Below, piece after piece: positions 1 to 45,064 of a DNA stretch of 64,000 nucleotides. The stretch spans positions 21,553,142-21,617,141 of the forward strand of contig JASSKH010000001.1 in NCBI GenBank assembly GCA_031763025.1. Reading direction: 5' to 3'. The DNA comes from Macrocystis pyrifera (taxonomy: Eukaryota; Sar; Phaeophyceae; Laminariales; Laminariaceae). Position 1 is the first letter of the stretch. Every line of letters starts with the position of its first letter. The notes under the pieces were generated by a model. It was given only the letters and a program-made list of their open reading frames with translations, was not told the origin of the DNA and searched no databases. The translations under genes and the position numbers were made by a program.

Positions 1-578
1 GCGTATCAAGCCTCAAGAGCATGAACGGGTTAGATAACGATAATAAAAAGCCATATATCATCCTCAGTTGACGTTGCTGGAGATCCGATACAGCAACAAC
101 CTCGTATCATAGGGACGTGATTGCGGTTGCGGAGGCGCGACATTAACATTAGAACGCGCCTGCGTGCCGACACAAAGAGATAGAACGCCCATCCCTGACC
201 GAGCGAGGGCACGCCGAGCTCCTGCTCGCGCGCAAAACCACGCCACGGCAGAGCTACAGCACTACCAGACAATATACAGTTGGAACAAAAGACGGGGAGG
301 GTGGCGGTCAAGCCGCCCCTGAATCGCGTCTGCTGTAGAAGGAAACGCCACCACCAACAAAAGGGCACAATGCAGAAACGATAGGGCGGGAGATATTTTG
401 TATCACGTACAAAATGAACTAAACAAAAAAAAAAACAAAAAAGGGCAATACCAAACCCTACCTACCCCCCCCCACGTGATGAAATCGCGGGTAAATAACA
501 TAAAGAAGCCGTCGTCTAGCCGGCGCCTGCGGCACGATTCCTTTTTCCAGAGAGGTGCATCTCTCTCCAAGCTGCATG

Positions 579-606
579 CCCCCCCCCCCCCCCCCCCCCC
601 CCCCCC
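579..606. repeat. C homopolymer, 28 bases
   Basis: An uninterrupted run of 28 C on the plus strand, next to the tandem unit that carries terminal-exon copy 2. Its length is likely unstable and may be miscounted in sequencing. Confidence 0.9.
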
Positions 607-630
607 GCCCCCTGCACGCTTGGGAACACA

Positions 631-33224
<32,594 letters not shown>

Positions 33225-35620
33225 AGTGGCTCCTTTGTTCTGCGAGGGCTGCCTCGTTCTGGGACGCGGGAGAGGCTTCCTCCTCCTGCTGCTCCTGCTT
33301 TGGTAGTGAGCCGTACGAATAGGTCGAGCACACTTTTCTCTTTATGCCAGTCGCAGTCCACAGCAGACAAGAAGCCCGAGATGAAATTCGGAAAGACCCC
33401 GCTTATTTCCATGGACCTTTGATGGACACGGCGAGAAAAGTAACAGACATGTTGATGCATGTTTATGGTTGAAACGGTTCAACCAAGGGTGAAAAAGGAG
33501 GTTCGGGTTCGTGCTGGTTGAGAATAGAACCCGAATGAACCCGAACGCCTCAAAATAAATGGAAACCAATATTTTCGGCTTTTTCGTTTTTTGAACGTTT
33601 TTCCGACCCGCTAGCCTCCCTCCCGCGCGCGTCTCCTTCTCGGTTGCTTCGCGCGGAATGTGGGATCCTGTGGAATGTGGTATGCCCAAGTGCAGCATTG
33701 CCGCAAATCAAACGACCAGAGAAAAGAAAGGAATGAAGAGGTGAGCACAAACAGCGAAAGAGCAAAGCCGGCAGCAGCACTATATACGATGCACTTCGTC
33801 GCTCTGTCAGGATGACGAGGAGAGTACGTAATCAGTATAAGAACGCGCCGAAGATTGTGTGCCCAAACTTGTGATGTACCACAGGTACGTATGAATGCGT
33901 ATCGTGTGGGCACGTTCTTCGTGCTCGGCGCCCAAAGCCAGTCAGGGCGAGCTCGAGTTGTGGTGCCACTGCACGGCAGCCAAAACGCTTCGTAGGTTGT
34001 GATTCGCGACACTTACTTGCCCGAAAGACGCTGCTGCTGGCTGACTAGTCTGTGGATCCGTCCATACGTAACCGTATAGCCAGCAGTCTATAAGCAGTAC
34101 GTACATGTACAAACAGCAGTACTCCCATCTTGGCGTATTGATTGGTTTGCGGTATGAATCATCGTACGGCAAGGTATCAAGGTATAAATATCAGTGTATC
34201 ATATGCATGCTGTCGGAAAGGGACACCTCTACAAACGTTTCTCCTTTGTCCTTTGGGCTGGTACGATGGTACGACCCTCCTGCTATAGGGACTTTAGAGA
34301 AGGAAAAAATTGACGATACAAAGTGACGATCACCATCACAGCGACAAAGGCCACTGCTGCGTGATTGGGGGATGATGGGATGATGAAGATTGATTGGTTT
34401 CCACAAGTTGCGACGCAAGGAGTCGTATGGCATGGACACAACTTGGTCCTATAAATACCCTTACCGCTGGGAGTTCACGTTATATACACGGCCTGTAGAC
34501 CGTTGACAACACCAAAGCTACCATTGTCTCGGCCGTTGTCTCGGGGTCCCAAACTCTCTTCCTGCTTCTTGGGAGGAGAAAATTAGCGATAAAAAGTGAC
34601 GATCACAGCAACAACGGCCACTGCTGCGTGATTGGGGTATGATGCAGACGGGTGTCCCGAGTTACAACGCCAGGAGCCGCATGGAATGGGCACAACAGGG
34701 CTCTACCCGCCACGTTACCCGTAGACGGTTAACACCGAAACTACCATTGTTTCGGCCGCTGTCTCGGGGTCCCGAAGGGATTAACATACCGTTTCCATGG
34801 GAAAAATACACGAGCACTGCAGTCGTTTGAAAATCAACCTCGTTTTTTTTTCAGTTGCGATGCCCTTCTATTTCTGGTATAATTTGGACCTTCCAAGACT
34901 CACGACTCCCTACCGAATCACGATTTTTCGCCAGTTCTAATGCTCGGACCATCTCCCTCTTCGCAGTTTTAGAGTGTGCATCATCATAGGCAATATTTTC
35001 GTGTCAGGTGCCGCACCGATCCGATGCCTTTCTCATCGCGAAACGTGCCTCTTACTAAACAACAACTCGCCATATCTCTGCTACTCGTAGACGATTTTGC
35101 AAATCTGGCAAATTGAAAGTTTCTCGGGCTGCTGATCTGTTTCGACTCAGATTTTCGATGATATCGCGGAGCACTTTCAATATGATATTATTAATATTAA
35201 TAGTAGGCGCACCTACCTGGGCCTCTTGTTCGACCGTCCGTAGCGTCATACGTGGTTAGAGCAGAGAGTAAAATACCGAAAATAGGAGCTTCGGAATATG
35301 ATAAAAAAAATATTGTTTTGGAGCAATTTCGTTTCATGACGCAAACACATCATTGCCTGCCCTCACTTTCAGATCCAAGGGCAAGAGACCTTAACAAAGA
35401 TGTTATACATTGTTGGTAGGGAGATGGTCTACATGTTGTACATTGGTAGGGAGACGGTCTGAGCACTACATTAGAACTGGAGGTATGCCGTCTTCAGTGA
35501 GGTGTCATGATTAGGCGTTGACGACGCCAGTGTTAAGTGTAAGGCGGTATGGACCTAGGGACCGACTACTGCTAGCAGATTGATGCCTTTGGCTCTGTTC
35601 TGGTCACTCACACGAGGTGT
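33225..35620. other. Region upstream of G-alpha; duplicated segment
   Basis: No gene recognised. 34305-34555 and 34568-34780 are related direct copies, sharing GCCACTGCTGCGTGATTGGG and CTACCATTGT(C/T)TCGGCCG followed by TGTCTCGGGGTCCC. A promoter for G-alpha must lie near 33225, but no core element could be assigned with confidence. Confidence 0.5.
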
Positions 35621-35626
35621 TTGACG

Positions 35627-35857
35627 ATGTTAAAAGCTTTTCTTGTATTAGTTGCTGTTTGCCTCGCCAGATCTCTTCTGAACGAAGGGGCGAGGCGCTC
35701 ATCAGAAAAGCAGGCGACAACACCTGCCGTGTATGATGAGGGGACGATTGCTACAAACCATAATGCCGCAACAGGGGAGAGGGGATATAACGCCGGAACA
35801 GGGGAGAGGGGATACCATAACAACCAGCCATGGCATTGCTGCTGTAAAAAAAACTAG
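35627..35857 (+). CDS. Possible small secreted peptide
   Basis: A 76-residue frame from the ATG at 35627. The N-terminus MLKAFLVLVAVCLARS looks like a signal peptide: one Lys, then a hydrophobic run, then a plausible cleavage region. The mature part is polar and has two ATGERGY-type repeats, encoded by a tandem of about 24 bp (GGGGAGAGGGGATA repeated). It ends WHCCCKKN. No family was recognised, and no intron, promoter or neighbour supports it. A chance open frame across a short tandem repeat is the alternative. Confidence 0.35.
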   Translation: MLKAFLVLVAVCLARSLLNEGARRSSEKQATTPAVYDEGTIATNHNAATGERGYNAGTGERGYHNNQPWHCCCKKN

Positions 35858-35989
35858 AAACTAAAAATCCTAAACGACTCGAGTATACTCTTTTTTGTGT
35901 TGACCGAAGGGACCCCTTAAGGGCCGTGCCCAACGAACCAAAAAAAAAACACGATTCATGACTTTAAAGAGTTCAAACCTCGGATAACG

Positions 35990-37970
35990 TAACACTCGGA
36001 TAACACTTATCTACGTTATGGGGCCTAAGACACGAACGTGGTAATGTATTAACATAGTGTTAGCACTGGAGGAGCGATCACGGTAGCACGGTAACACAGC
36101 AGTGTTAACTGGAAACCCACGAACGTGCACGTGCCTTAGCGTTATGTTGCTGCTCGGTCTCGTCCAGGTCTGGTGCAGTGAGTAACATTTTTGTTATGCC
36201 GTGATCAGTCCTTGAAATGGATGAGTGCGTTATCGCTCTAACATATCATGACCAGATCGATACCCATCCGCATTTTTACTATTAATAACACGATGACAAA
36301 ATGTTACTGTCGACGCAGCGTTAGACATGACACACAAACATAGTGTTACCCTTAGGAGGAGTGTTATACATGACACCCAATCATAACGTTACCATGTTCG
36401 CCAGCACTACTAACACATAACATTGTGTTACTGATAACACACTAACGCAACATAACGCAGTGGCCAGCACTACTAGCACTGCGTTATCTGGACCCCCATT
36501 TGTGATTGCCTTATTTACTGTATGTTAGATACGTTAGTTACTGTCTTAGCCGGTCCATACTTAACATTATGTTAGGATGTTAGCCTAAAGGCAAGTCTCT
36601 GTAACCTTATGTTACGGTTTTACCGTCAGTAAATATCTGATGGTAACATTCCGTTACCGTGTTACCATAAAAATCAATCCGAGTCTAACATTATGTTACT
36701 GAGTTACCGTTGGGGCCGAAGTCATTCTAACGTAAGGTTACTACGTTACCCAGTGGATCTTCCCGAGATCTAACATGTGTTACCTGTGTTATTAATAGTA
36801 GCAAAGCGGCTTGTGGGAGTAACACAACGTAGCCAGCCGTGTTATCCAATTTCGCTGACATCCCAGTAGGTGATACCTACAAAATATCCGGGGGAGGATA
36901 GCATGGTATCCCCGTTAAAAAACGCCTCAATATTTTGGAATCCCAAAGCTGGGGATATTTAGGAGGGATCCCCGCTAAAAAACCCTCTTTTTTTTCTGAA
37001 ACCCCGCCAGTACGTCATCCATCTGCAACATAATACATCCATCTATAACGCAATCTGCATACTCACACGTACGAGTTAACACGGCAGTGACATATTGTTG
37101 ATGTTAGATTGGAGGTGTACGTTATCTGCTGACTTGTGTCACCACCTACATTACACGAGCTAACACGTGAACACATAATGCTAATGTTTTATCGATCATA
37201 TTATACGTTATCCATTTGACGTACGTTATGGTAGCAAGACTTCCGTAACACCCTCACATAACGTCGCTCAATACGGACTGCTGCTGCGGCTGATACGGTA
37301 ACATAATGTTAACGTTGCATTGACCATACCTGGATAGTATACGTCACGCATCTGACGTGTGATACGATAGCCTCTAGGAATTGCACTTACACGTTAACAT
37401 AGTGTTATGTACGCGTTTATTTGGCCGTGTACGTTATCCGTCTAAAGGGTGTTACAGTAGCAAGTAAGAATCCCGCTGACACACTAACATAACGTTACTC
37501 GCTACGGGCTGATGTCGCTAACACGGTGGTAACATAATGTTAACGTTTAATCGACCATGTACGTTATCCCTTTAACGTGTGTAACGACAGCCACAAGGAA
37601 TTCCGCTAACATGCTAACATAGTGCCACTCGCTACTACTACTACAGGCTGCATACCCTAACACATTGACAAATGTACTGAGGTCAGTACGGGATCAAGGT
37701 CACACTCTAACATAAAGTTACCAGATCGCCCACCAGTATCATAACACACCAACACTAAGTTATCACTTAATCCAGAAAGTAGTTAACGTAGTAACGTAAT
37801 GTTACGAGGTCAGTACGGGATTAAGGTCACACTCTGACAAAATGTTACGAGATCGCCCACCAGTATCATAACGCACCAACAATAAGTTATCACAAAATCC
37901 AGAAAGCAGTTAACGTGGTAACGGAATGTTACGGGTTTTTTCGCTGACGCCTGACATTAACATAAGACGT
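35990..37970. repeat. TAACATAATGTTA-rich palindrome region
   Basis: Two kilobases packed with TAACATAATGTTA, AACGTTA and GTTAAC-like words spaced irregularly. Some larger units repeat: a unit of about 125 bp beginning GGTCAGTACGGGAT occurs at about 37680 and 37808, and units holding TAACATAATGTTAACGTT with GACCAT occur near 37300 and 37530. No coding capacity. Origin unknown. Confidence 0.8.
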
Positions 37971-38384
37971 TAAGCGCTACGTTATACAAGGTGTGGACTT
38001 TTTAGCTTTGCAAAAAATCCCGATCCGTGATATTTTTGGTTCTGGGCCTGTCGAAACGGAGAAAGCGAAAGCTGAAGAAAGAAACAGAAAATGTTTTTCC
38101 CTGCGAAAAAAGAGAGTGGTGTACAAACGCAATCCGCATGGAAAATAAAACATGAAATCCAAAACGAAAACGAGTCAACGGTCGAGGTGGAGTACTAGCA
38201 CTGATTTGCCATCCAGGTGCGGTAGGGGCGGCGCCCGGCCTTAAAAAAAAGGAGGTCTGTGCCCACACGGCCCACACGGCTAGTCGACGATACTCTGCTG
38301 CTGCAAGGGCACCGGTATCCTGAAGCACGAGATCTGCGCTCGATAAAATACGGGGGCTGTTCAAACAGCAGCATCACTTTTTTT

Positions 38385-38485
38385 TAAATCATGACTTTTG
38401 CTTTCCAGCTTAACTCGTACCTGGTAGAAGGTTTTGTCCTTGCCGATCTTGTTCTGGACAAGCCGTGGTCATTCGTTCACAGGTG
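38385..38485 (-). mobile_element. T-SINE tail fragment carrying a CCTGGTA insertion
   Basis: Matches the last 100 bases of the T-SINE. Where other copies read ACTCGTAGGAGG, this one reads ACTCGTA-CCTGGTA-GAAGG. Confidence 0.8.
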
Positions 38486-38891
38486 ACGCGTGCGACGATA
38501 GAAGTAGAATCAATTTTTGGCCACTTTTTTTCTTCTCACTGACAGGGCCCCCCAACCCAATATTGTTGGAATGATATATCATTCATATCGGCGTTTTACA
38601 TTATTTTTCGTTATGTACCCATGTGTGTATGGGTTGTGTGATTTTTCATCGGGCTGCACTTCTTGACTTCTCTCTGTTTCAATGTTAGGGGGAACGCTAA
38701 CTTTCGTTATTTGGAAATTTAACCTCAATGAATTTTAATTTGATTTCGAAAAAAATACGTGTTTGTGTCCTATCGGGAAACGGCGTATTAATTTGTCAAA
38801 CAGAAAATAATTCGGAATAACCTGGAATAACGCACCGCGTCACATAGCGCCCAGCCGACAAACAGCGACCAGCGTAGACGAGAGAGAAGGT

Positions 38892-39416
38892 TTGCGTTGT
38901 CGCGTCCGCGCCGCCGCCAGCCTCTTTTTCTTTTTGGTGGCGCAGGATAAGAAGCTGTCACTCTCAGGGTGTCTTGGGTGGGCGGAGGGAGCCCTCATGC
39001 GCCACGTGCGGGACAGCAACGGTGATGCAGCTATCGAGGTCTGGAGCGTATCCTCTGTTTTTTTATTCGTTTGCTCGGTTTTCGTGATGGTTGACCGATC
39101 GAGCAGGCCGAAAAATTGGCCTTGCGGCCGCCATGTTTTTTTTTAGGTGCCACCGCCAGGGTACGATGTGCTATGGTCTGTGGGCGTGGGCGCGCTATTA
39201 CTTCTGTCGCCTCTCGTTGAGGTTCGCGTTTTATCGCCTCGATCGTGGTCACCGAAGCGGCCAAGAATCACCCCGGACTCCGTGTTGACCCACCATGAAC
39301 ATACTACATCAAGACTGATCAATTCCCAAATTCCAGATTTTTTTGTTTTTTTAAATCACACGAAAAAAGTCCCAAAAGACTTTTCACTCGAATTGAAAAA
39401 TTTTAATTCGCCTTGA
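38892..39416 (+). CDS. Possible two-exon gene fragment, unrecognised
   Basis: After a pyrimidine-rich stretch and gcag at about 38945, a frame reads DKKLSLSGCLGWAEGALM and continues to DAAIE. After the T-run and ag at about 39147, a second frame reads VPPPGYDVLWSVGVGALLLL. A GC-rich, coding-like composition is the only other support. No family recognised; this may be chance. Confidence 0.2.
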
Positions 39417-39589
39417 GAATGCCTGCTTAGTGATTCACTCTTCGGCCAATCAGGTGCAAATTAAATTAGAAAAAAAAATCAAATCAAATCAAATTGAAAA
39501 AAAATCAAGTCCTGGATAAGATGGGCCCTTAGAGTGGGGGGTAGGACTCTGAGCGTCGGAATTGTTATGGTGCACCACCACTGTCGTGT

Positions 39590-39826
39590 CGGTCGTCCCT
39601 TCTCCCCCCCCGGTACGTGCCTTCACTTTTGTCGCGCATAGGGTTCGGCATTCCAACTGCTCGTCGGTGTTTATCGAATGTTGCTCACTCCCGCTCTCGC
39701 GCTTTCCGGTGCTCAATGTTTATGCAGGAAAAAGTGTTTACGAGTATGTACTCGGTGAGACTCGAACCCACGAAATTGATCTTAGTAGGCACGCGGACCA
39801 CCCACCAAGCTACCGGGGACGCCGGC
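39590..39826 (-). mobile_element. T-SINE copy without A tail
   Basis: Inverted head with CTCGGTGAGACTCGAACCCA (B box) and GGACCACCCACCAAGCTACC (A-box region). The body matches the inverted pair at 21.2-21.9 kb. The 3' part is replaced by unrelated sequence. Confidence 0.82.
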
Positions 39827-40243
39827 ACTCGCTCCGAGCTGTATGTTTCCGCAAGAGGCACAAGATTTCACCTTCGGGCGATCAAATATAGTATAGAATA
39901 CGTCGAAGTTTTCGACACTGAAGGTTTTATTAATGACCGCATTGGCAACGGGGACAAGGAAACACATCAGTTAAGAGATATTTCGCATGCGAGTTGTAGT
40001 TCGAGAGATAGATATGGACATTGGTCGTTGTGCTTGGGGAGGCGCTATTTTATCGGGAATACATTTCCATAGTAAAATCAGTACAATATATATTTTGTTT
40101 TTAGCTTCAAAACGATTCGTTTGGACGAGCCCAAACGAAAAAAAAGCTGAAAAACGTAACGTTTCATGATATTCTCAAGTTGTAAAAATCCTATTATGCT
40201 GTACATTTCAAATTCAGTTTTTTGCGGGTGGGCTAACTTTCGC

Positions 40244-40280
40244 GGGTGGGGCACGGCCCGTGATATATTCAAATCACGGG
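40244..40280. repeat. Hairpin CGGCCCGTGAT
   Basis: CGGCCCGTGAT and its exact complement ATCACGGGCCG flank an 8-base A/T loop. More CCCGG-like repeats follow to 40350. Confidence 0.7.
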
Positions 40281-41293
40281 CCGAAGCCTGACCCGGCCTG
40301 CGGGATTTCAAGCTCACCCGCCGTCGGTCAAGCCCGGTCCGCGATTTTCCAATCTCACAGGTCGTCTACCAGGCCTGCCCTGTGATATTTTTCAGATTAT
40401 TTTCGTTTTTTCTTGGCGCTGTGGCTCCTCCTCCTAGAGATTCCGAGGCCACAACATGCTCGTTAGCCCGCACCCAGCGGTGTCTTTTGGGCAGCCGCCC
40501 GTTGTCCACAATCGGCGTACGAAGCAGAGTCTTCCATGCCCCTACACCTTCCTTCGGGTACCGTTCGGCGCGCGGGTTGCGTAGTGCCTTCATCAGGCGT
40601 ATTTCGAGCCACGACTAAAGCTCACGTTTCGCGACTTGCGTTTTCTCGAGGAAAAGCTAAAAAACACGGCATCATGAATCGTGAGTTTTTTTGTCGTGTA
40701 ACGTGAATAGAAAAAGCACAATTCGTGGCAAAAACCTTACGAGTCGTATTTGTTTTGTTCGTTAGAAGTGTCAATAATATCACGACCACAAACAAAACTA
40801 CACACTTCCGTTTATAGCCGCCGTAAATCCGCCATGTCTGGCAAAGTTTTTCGGGAGTGCCGAATAAAATGATTGCTGTTCTAATGGGAGAGGGGTTTTG
40901 TGACGATACTGTAAGGGTTTTTTTCCCCGATGTTGAGATTTTTCCCGGCTTAGGCTCACGGCGGCCACCACCTCGACCCGGAACTCTAACCATATCTCTA
41001 CCCTGACCCTAACCCTCACCAGAGAGAGGCCTGCTTGGTTGGTGTGCCAGCTGGTCGTTGTGTTCGGACAGGCTCTATTTGCTGCCAGGAACTTTGCCGA
41101 GGCATGGCAGATCTACGCGAGCACCTTGCCTATAGCCTCAAGAGGCTGCTCTTGGATTGGGTCGCTCGGAAGCTCGGCTCCTTGTTTTTTAGTACGCATG
41201 TGAACAGACCATTGTGTGGCGATTTTATTGCAGTAGACTACGGTAACTATGGAGTTATGTTCTTACGGTACATGAAGTACGTAAGGGCCAGGT

Positions 41294-41540
41294 ATGTCTA
41301 AGTATGAAATACACTTTTTAGTGGAACACGCAACTTTTCTCTTCGGGCCGCCGGTTTCTTCTCGGGCTCTCGGCTGCGCGGCACGTAGAGGGGCCGCGTG
41401 TACACCACGGCGCGGATGCGGGTCCCCGCCGGGCTCTGTGACACATGCTCTGGGGCTTCAAAGTCGCGAATTCTGCCAAGTAACCACGGGGATGCGTTCC
41501 GACCTGCTGAACCCAAGCACAACGATGGAAACCCATACGA
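41294..41540 (+). repeat. Inverted repeat family R2, plus copy
   Basis: Matches 44040-44250 in the opposite orientation, for example CACCACGGCGC, CCGGGCT and TTCAAAGTCGC. The matching frames also look alike as protein (TPRR.CGS.PG.V..ALG.QSR, then MET), suggesting an old coding or SINE origin. A plus-strand frame of 153 residues runs 41294-41755. Confidence 0.6.
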
Positions 41541-44039
41541 ACAAAATTAGCAGCAGCAGGTGTTCGCATGTTCTGTGCTGTGCACGTGTAATAGCTGACG
41601 CCTCGCCTGGTCGCCTGACCACCTCGCATCTCGAGTGTTGCCGCGTGGCAACCTCGCACCCCGGTCCTTCTCGCATGCAACAGGAGTCTCGCTTCGAGCT
41701 CCTTTCTTCGTGCCACGGTAATTTCGTATATGTCGCTTGTGAGGACGACAAATAAAAATATCTCACAAACAGGGATGCAATCGATTCCGCAACGGGAAGT
41801 CCTTTGTGGGCCCTTTTGTTGAAGGTTGCTGTGTTGATTTGGGAACTTTCATTTGGTTCGCAGCTGCAACCTCGAGCCACATCACATACCGTCTCATCAC
41901 CCCCTGCGGCAATAGCAGCGGCAGCACATCCAGGCAGCAGCAGCTCATCCCCCGAACACTTCCTTTGGGTTTCCAAAGTACCCGCCGAGAACAATGTTTG
42001 ACAGCAGCGGCACAACAACACCAGCAAACTCACGTTGGTTGCACGTACAAGAGGAGCACCTTTCTTTGTTCTGTGTTCCCCCTTTTCAACTTTGCGATAC
42101 CCCCGGGATTGCAAGTCAACTACAACTCGACGAACAACCTTGCAGCCTACTGCGATACCGGTACAGTATCGGCCCTCACAAGAAACCTGAAATCGGTCTC
42201 AGGCCGACTTTCTTGTTCTGCACTTTCTTGTTTTGGTCACAGAGAAGGCGTTTTCCCAAGTAGTGCACAATGATTGGTACCTTGGGCCCAGGCCAGCCAC
42301 AGGAAGGGGTCAACCTTCTTCAAGCATCGACAATGATTAGGCAGAGACCTTTCTTTTATTTTTTTCAATGTTTCGGGCTGACTTTCTTGTGGGGTTACTT
42401 ATGATGAGCGGGCCGGTGCTGTAAAATGCGGGACCACGAATAAGAAATAACCTAGTAAGAGCTTACCCTCACTTTTGGGAGGACAATAAACTATTTGGTC
42501 TAGGAAAGCACATATTCAAAGTTTCTTTTTCACGGGGCGGGCTCATACTGTACGTAATTGTATCATTCGATTTGAAACCAGTTTCAGAAGTGCGATCTGG
42601 ATGGAGTGATACTGCTTGTGCAGGCAAAATTGAGCAACTTACTTTGTGGAGCCTGTGCGACATGCACAGCATACACAGCTATGCCGCGGACAGTCTGCTG
42701 CTGTCCAGTTCCCAACCTATGATATCACGGCTGGTATGTACAGAGCAGCGTTCTATCGTGACTGGCATGCTGAAATGGGGCCGCGGCATTGTAGCCTGCC
42801 GAACGATACATACGCATGGATACCTTACACATGCCGTACGGGATGCGGAATCCAGTTCCTACAGTAGTACCCTCTAAGTAGTTGATATTACGTACGAACA
42901 GTACAGGACATCCTGTATGCTCTACAGTAATAATAAACAAGATATTAAGGAACGCAGGCTGCAAACTCCCAAAATTTGATAAATATTCTAGGCTGGGCCT
43001 CCGCTGCAAAAACAAAAAACACTGCTGTTTTCCTCTGGGGCGAAGCCCGACGAAGCCCTGGGGTCGCCCTGCTGCTTGCCGCCGTCTCAATTTTACAGGA
43101 GCCGCCCAGCGACTTTTCAGCTTTGTCGAGTCGATTTTATAAATTTTGAAATACGTCAGCTGTGAGTTCGACTGATTAAATAGTTGATACTCAACTTTGC
43201 AAGCTGCGTAATACGAGTCGATTTCTATTTGATGAATTTATGAAAGAGCTCGATAACGAAGAGACTCAGCAAAGGAAAAATAGGAAATGCAGCCTTTCCC
43301 CGGATTATTGTTTCATATATACTGGTATAGCGTTATGCGGGCCGGTAAATACGTGCACGTACATGTATTATACCAGGTATGTACAAGTTTCCCCTTCGGG
43401 AAATGGTTGACTTGAAATCCCCGGGGTGTGGCAGGTTGAAAACGAAAAGCACTGGTGTTCCTATTGTATCAAGTACCGGGTATGTATATTAGCCTATCTG
43501 GATTTCGCTGGTGTTGTACCGCTGCTGTTGCCCGCTACTGCTGTACTGCGCGGGTGTCTTTGAAGTCCGGAGGAAAGTTGGGTTGTAATCGTCCATCTCC
43601 TTGTGCTCAGGATGGCGCGGCACGCCCACAGACATACGCACACTCAGGCATACACGCCAGCAGCACCGTTAGGAGCCGTCACAAAACAAATATCTCGAAG
43701 GATGGATACTATTGTAACGTGGCTGCTACGGCGTCAAAAAATATTTGCGGTGATATGCTGTACATGTACACAGGCAGCAAGCAGCAGATAATATAGCAAG
43801 GAAGGGAAAAATAAGAGCTGAAATTGCACCTCTCTCGTTGAGGCGGACTGTGTTCATAGTTCCTACCGCTATAGGATCCTGCGATGATATTCACACAAGC
43901 GCACGCTCACGCACACGCACGCAGAAGCACTGCTCGTGGCTGTCACAATGGTAAGAGCTTGCGGCGTCTGTTGTACCGTGGCTCTGTGGGCTGTGTTTCA
44001 GCGGAACGGCAGCAGGGATGAAAACATGAAACTATGCCA

Positions 44040-44250
44040 GTTTGGAGTTTCCATGGACCTGCTTGACCCTGGCTGTGCGGAACGTGATCCCGCGATTACT
44101 TGCCAGATTTGGCGACTTTGAACGCCCAGAGCACGCACCACGTAGCCCGGCCGGGACCCACACTTGCGCCGTGGTGTAAACGCGAGCCACCTGCCTGCCC
44201 CGCAGCCGAGAGCGCCAGAAAGAGCCCCGCGACCGGCGGAGAAAAGCATG
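44040..44250 (-). repeat. Inverted repeat family R2, minus copy
   Basis: Roughly three quarters identical to 41340-41530 by eye. It lies 2.5 kb away in the opposite orientation. Confidence 0.6.
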
Positions 44251-44399
44251 ACAAAGTGCAAAACCAATGCATGTTCAGCTTATACCAGGTATACACCAGT
44301 ATGTATCAATAAAGGCTTTCTCACCATTTCACACCGAACCGTGGTTCGGATTTTCATGTTCACGGAATCTTGTGGGCGATGCGGCGCGGAGTTTGGTAC

Positions 44400-44745
44400 T
44401 CAAGAATCGTGCGGTGTTGTCCGACGCAGATTTTAGTTGCATGTTTAATGCGGTGCGGTGCGGTTTGACGTCGTACGGTACGGTGATGTAAAAAAGTCGG
44501 CGAAAACCGCACCGCACCGTAGCAAACAACTTGATATTAAAGGTCTTGAGGCCTCCTCGCTGCGTTTTTTTTTGTAGGAACCGAGCGGTGCCGTTCGGTG
44601 CGGATTTCAGTTTTATTTCATCCTGCGGTGCGGTACGGTGCGGATTTATATGTTTCGAAGTCCTACGGTGCGGGGGGGTTGTTAAAGGCAAATCATACGG
44701 TGCGGTGCGGTTCACAAAACCGCACCGCACCGAGCCGCATCGCAT
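44400..44745. repeat. GGTGC repeat array with inverted arms
   Basis: Short runs of GGTGCGGTGCGG on one strand alternate with CCGCACCGCACC. The pair at about 44697-44733 forms a near-perfect stem of about 15 bp with a very short loop, and another pairs 44450-44467 with 44503-44520. Confidence 0.85.
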
Positions 44746-45013
44746 CTTGAGAGAAAACCGCTTCGCGAAAAGCCTTGATTTATAATCGTAGATGTCCTAT
44801 ACTTGTCTCGGGTGCAAACCTTGCTGGTCGCGTACAGATCCTGTGAACCCAGAAAGCAAAGAGGCGGCTCGTTAATTCTGCAGAGTCTGCCGACGACTGC
44901 GACGACGGATAGTTGAGATTCGTGAATTACGAAGACTTAATAACCCATACCTTGAAAACCCTCTCCCACCACTCGAATTCGAGTGCGAGTGAGTATATAA
45001 TAGACAAGGCGGC

Positions 45014-45064
45014 GGGGGGGGGGGTGTACTCATTATCATGCATGGACGCAGTCGTATGACCAGG
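45014..45064 (-). mobile_element. C-tailed SINE fragment
   Basis: An 11-base C tail then TACTCATTATCATGCATGGA and CGTATGACC, truncated where the next LINE tail begins. Confidence 0.65.

Noticed and set aside
40995..41025. CCCTGACCCTAACCCTCACC as a telomere
   Set aside because: Only two or three imperfect units in the middle of the contig; at most an interstitial remnant.
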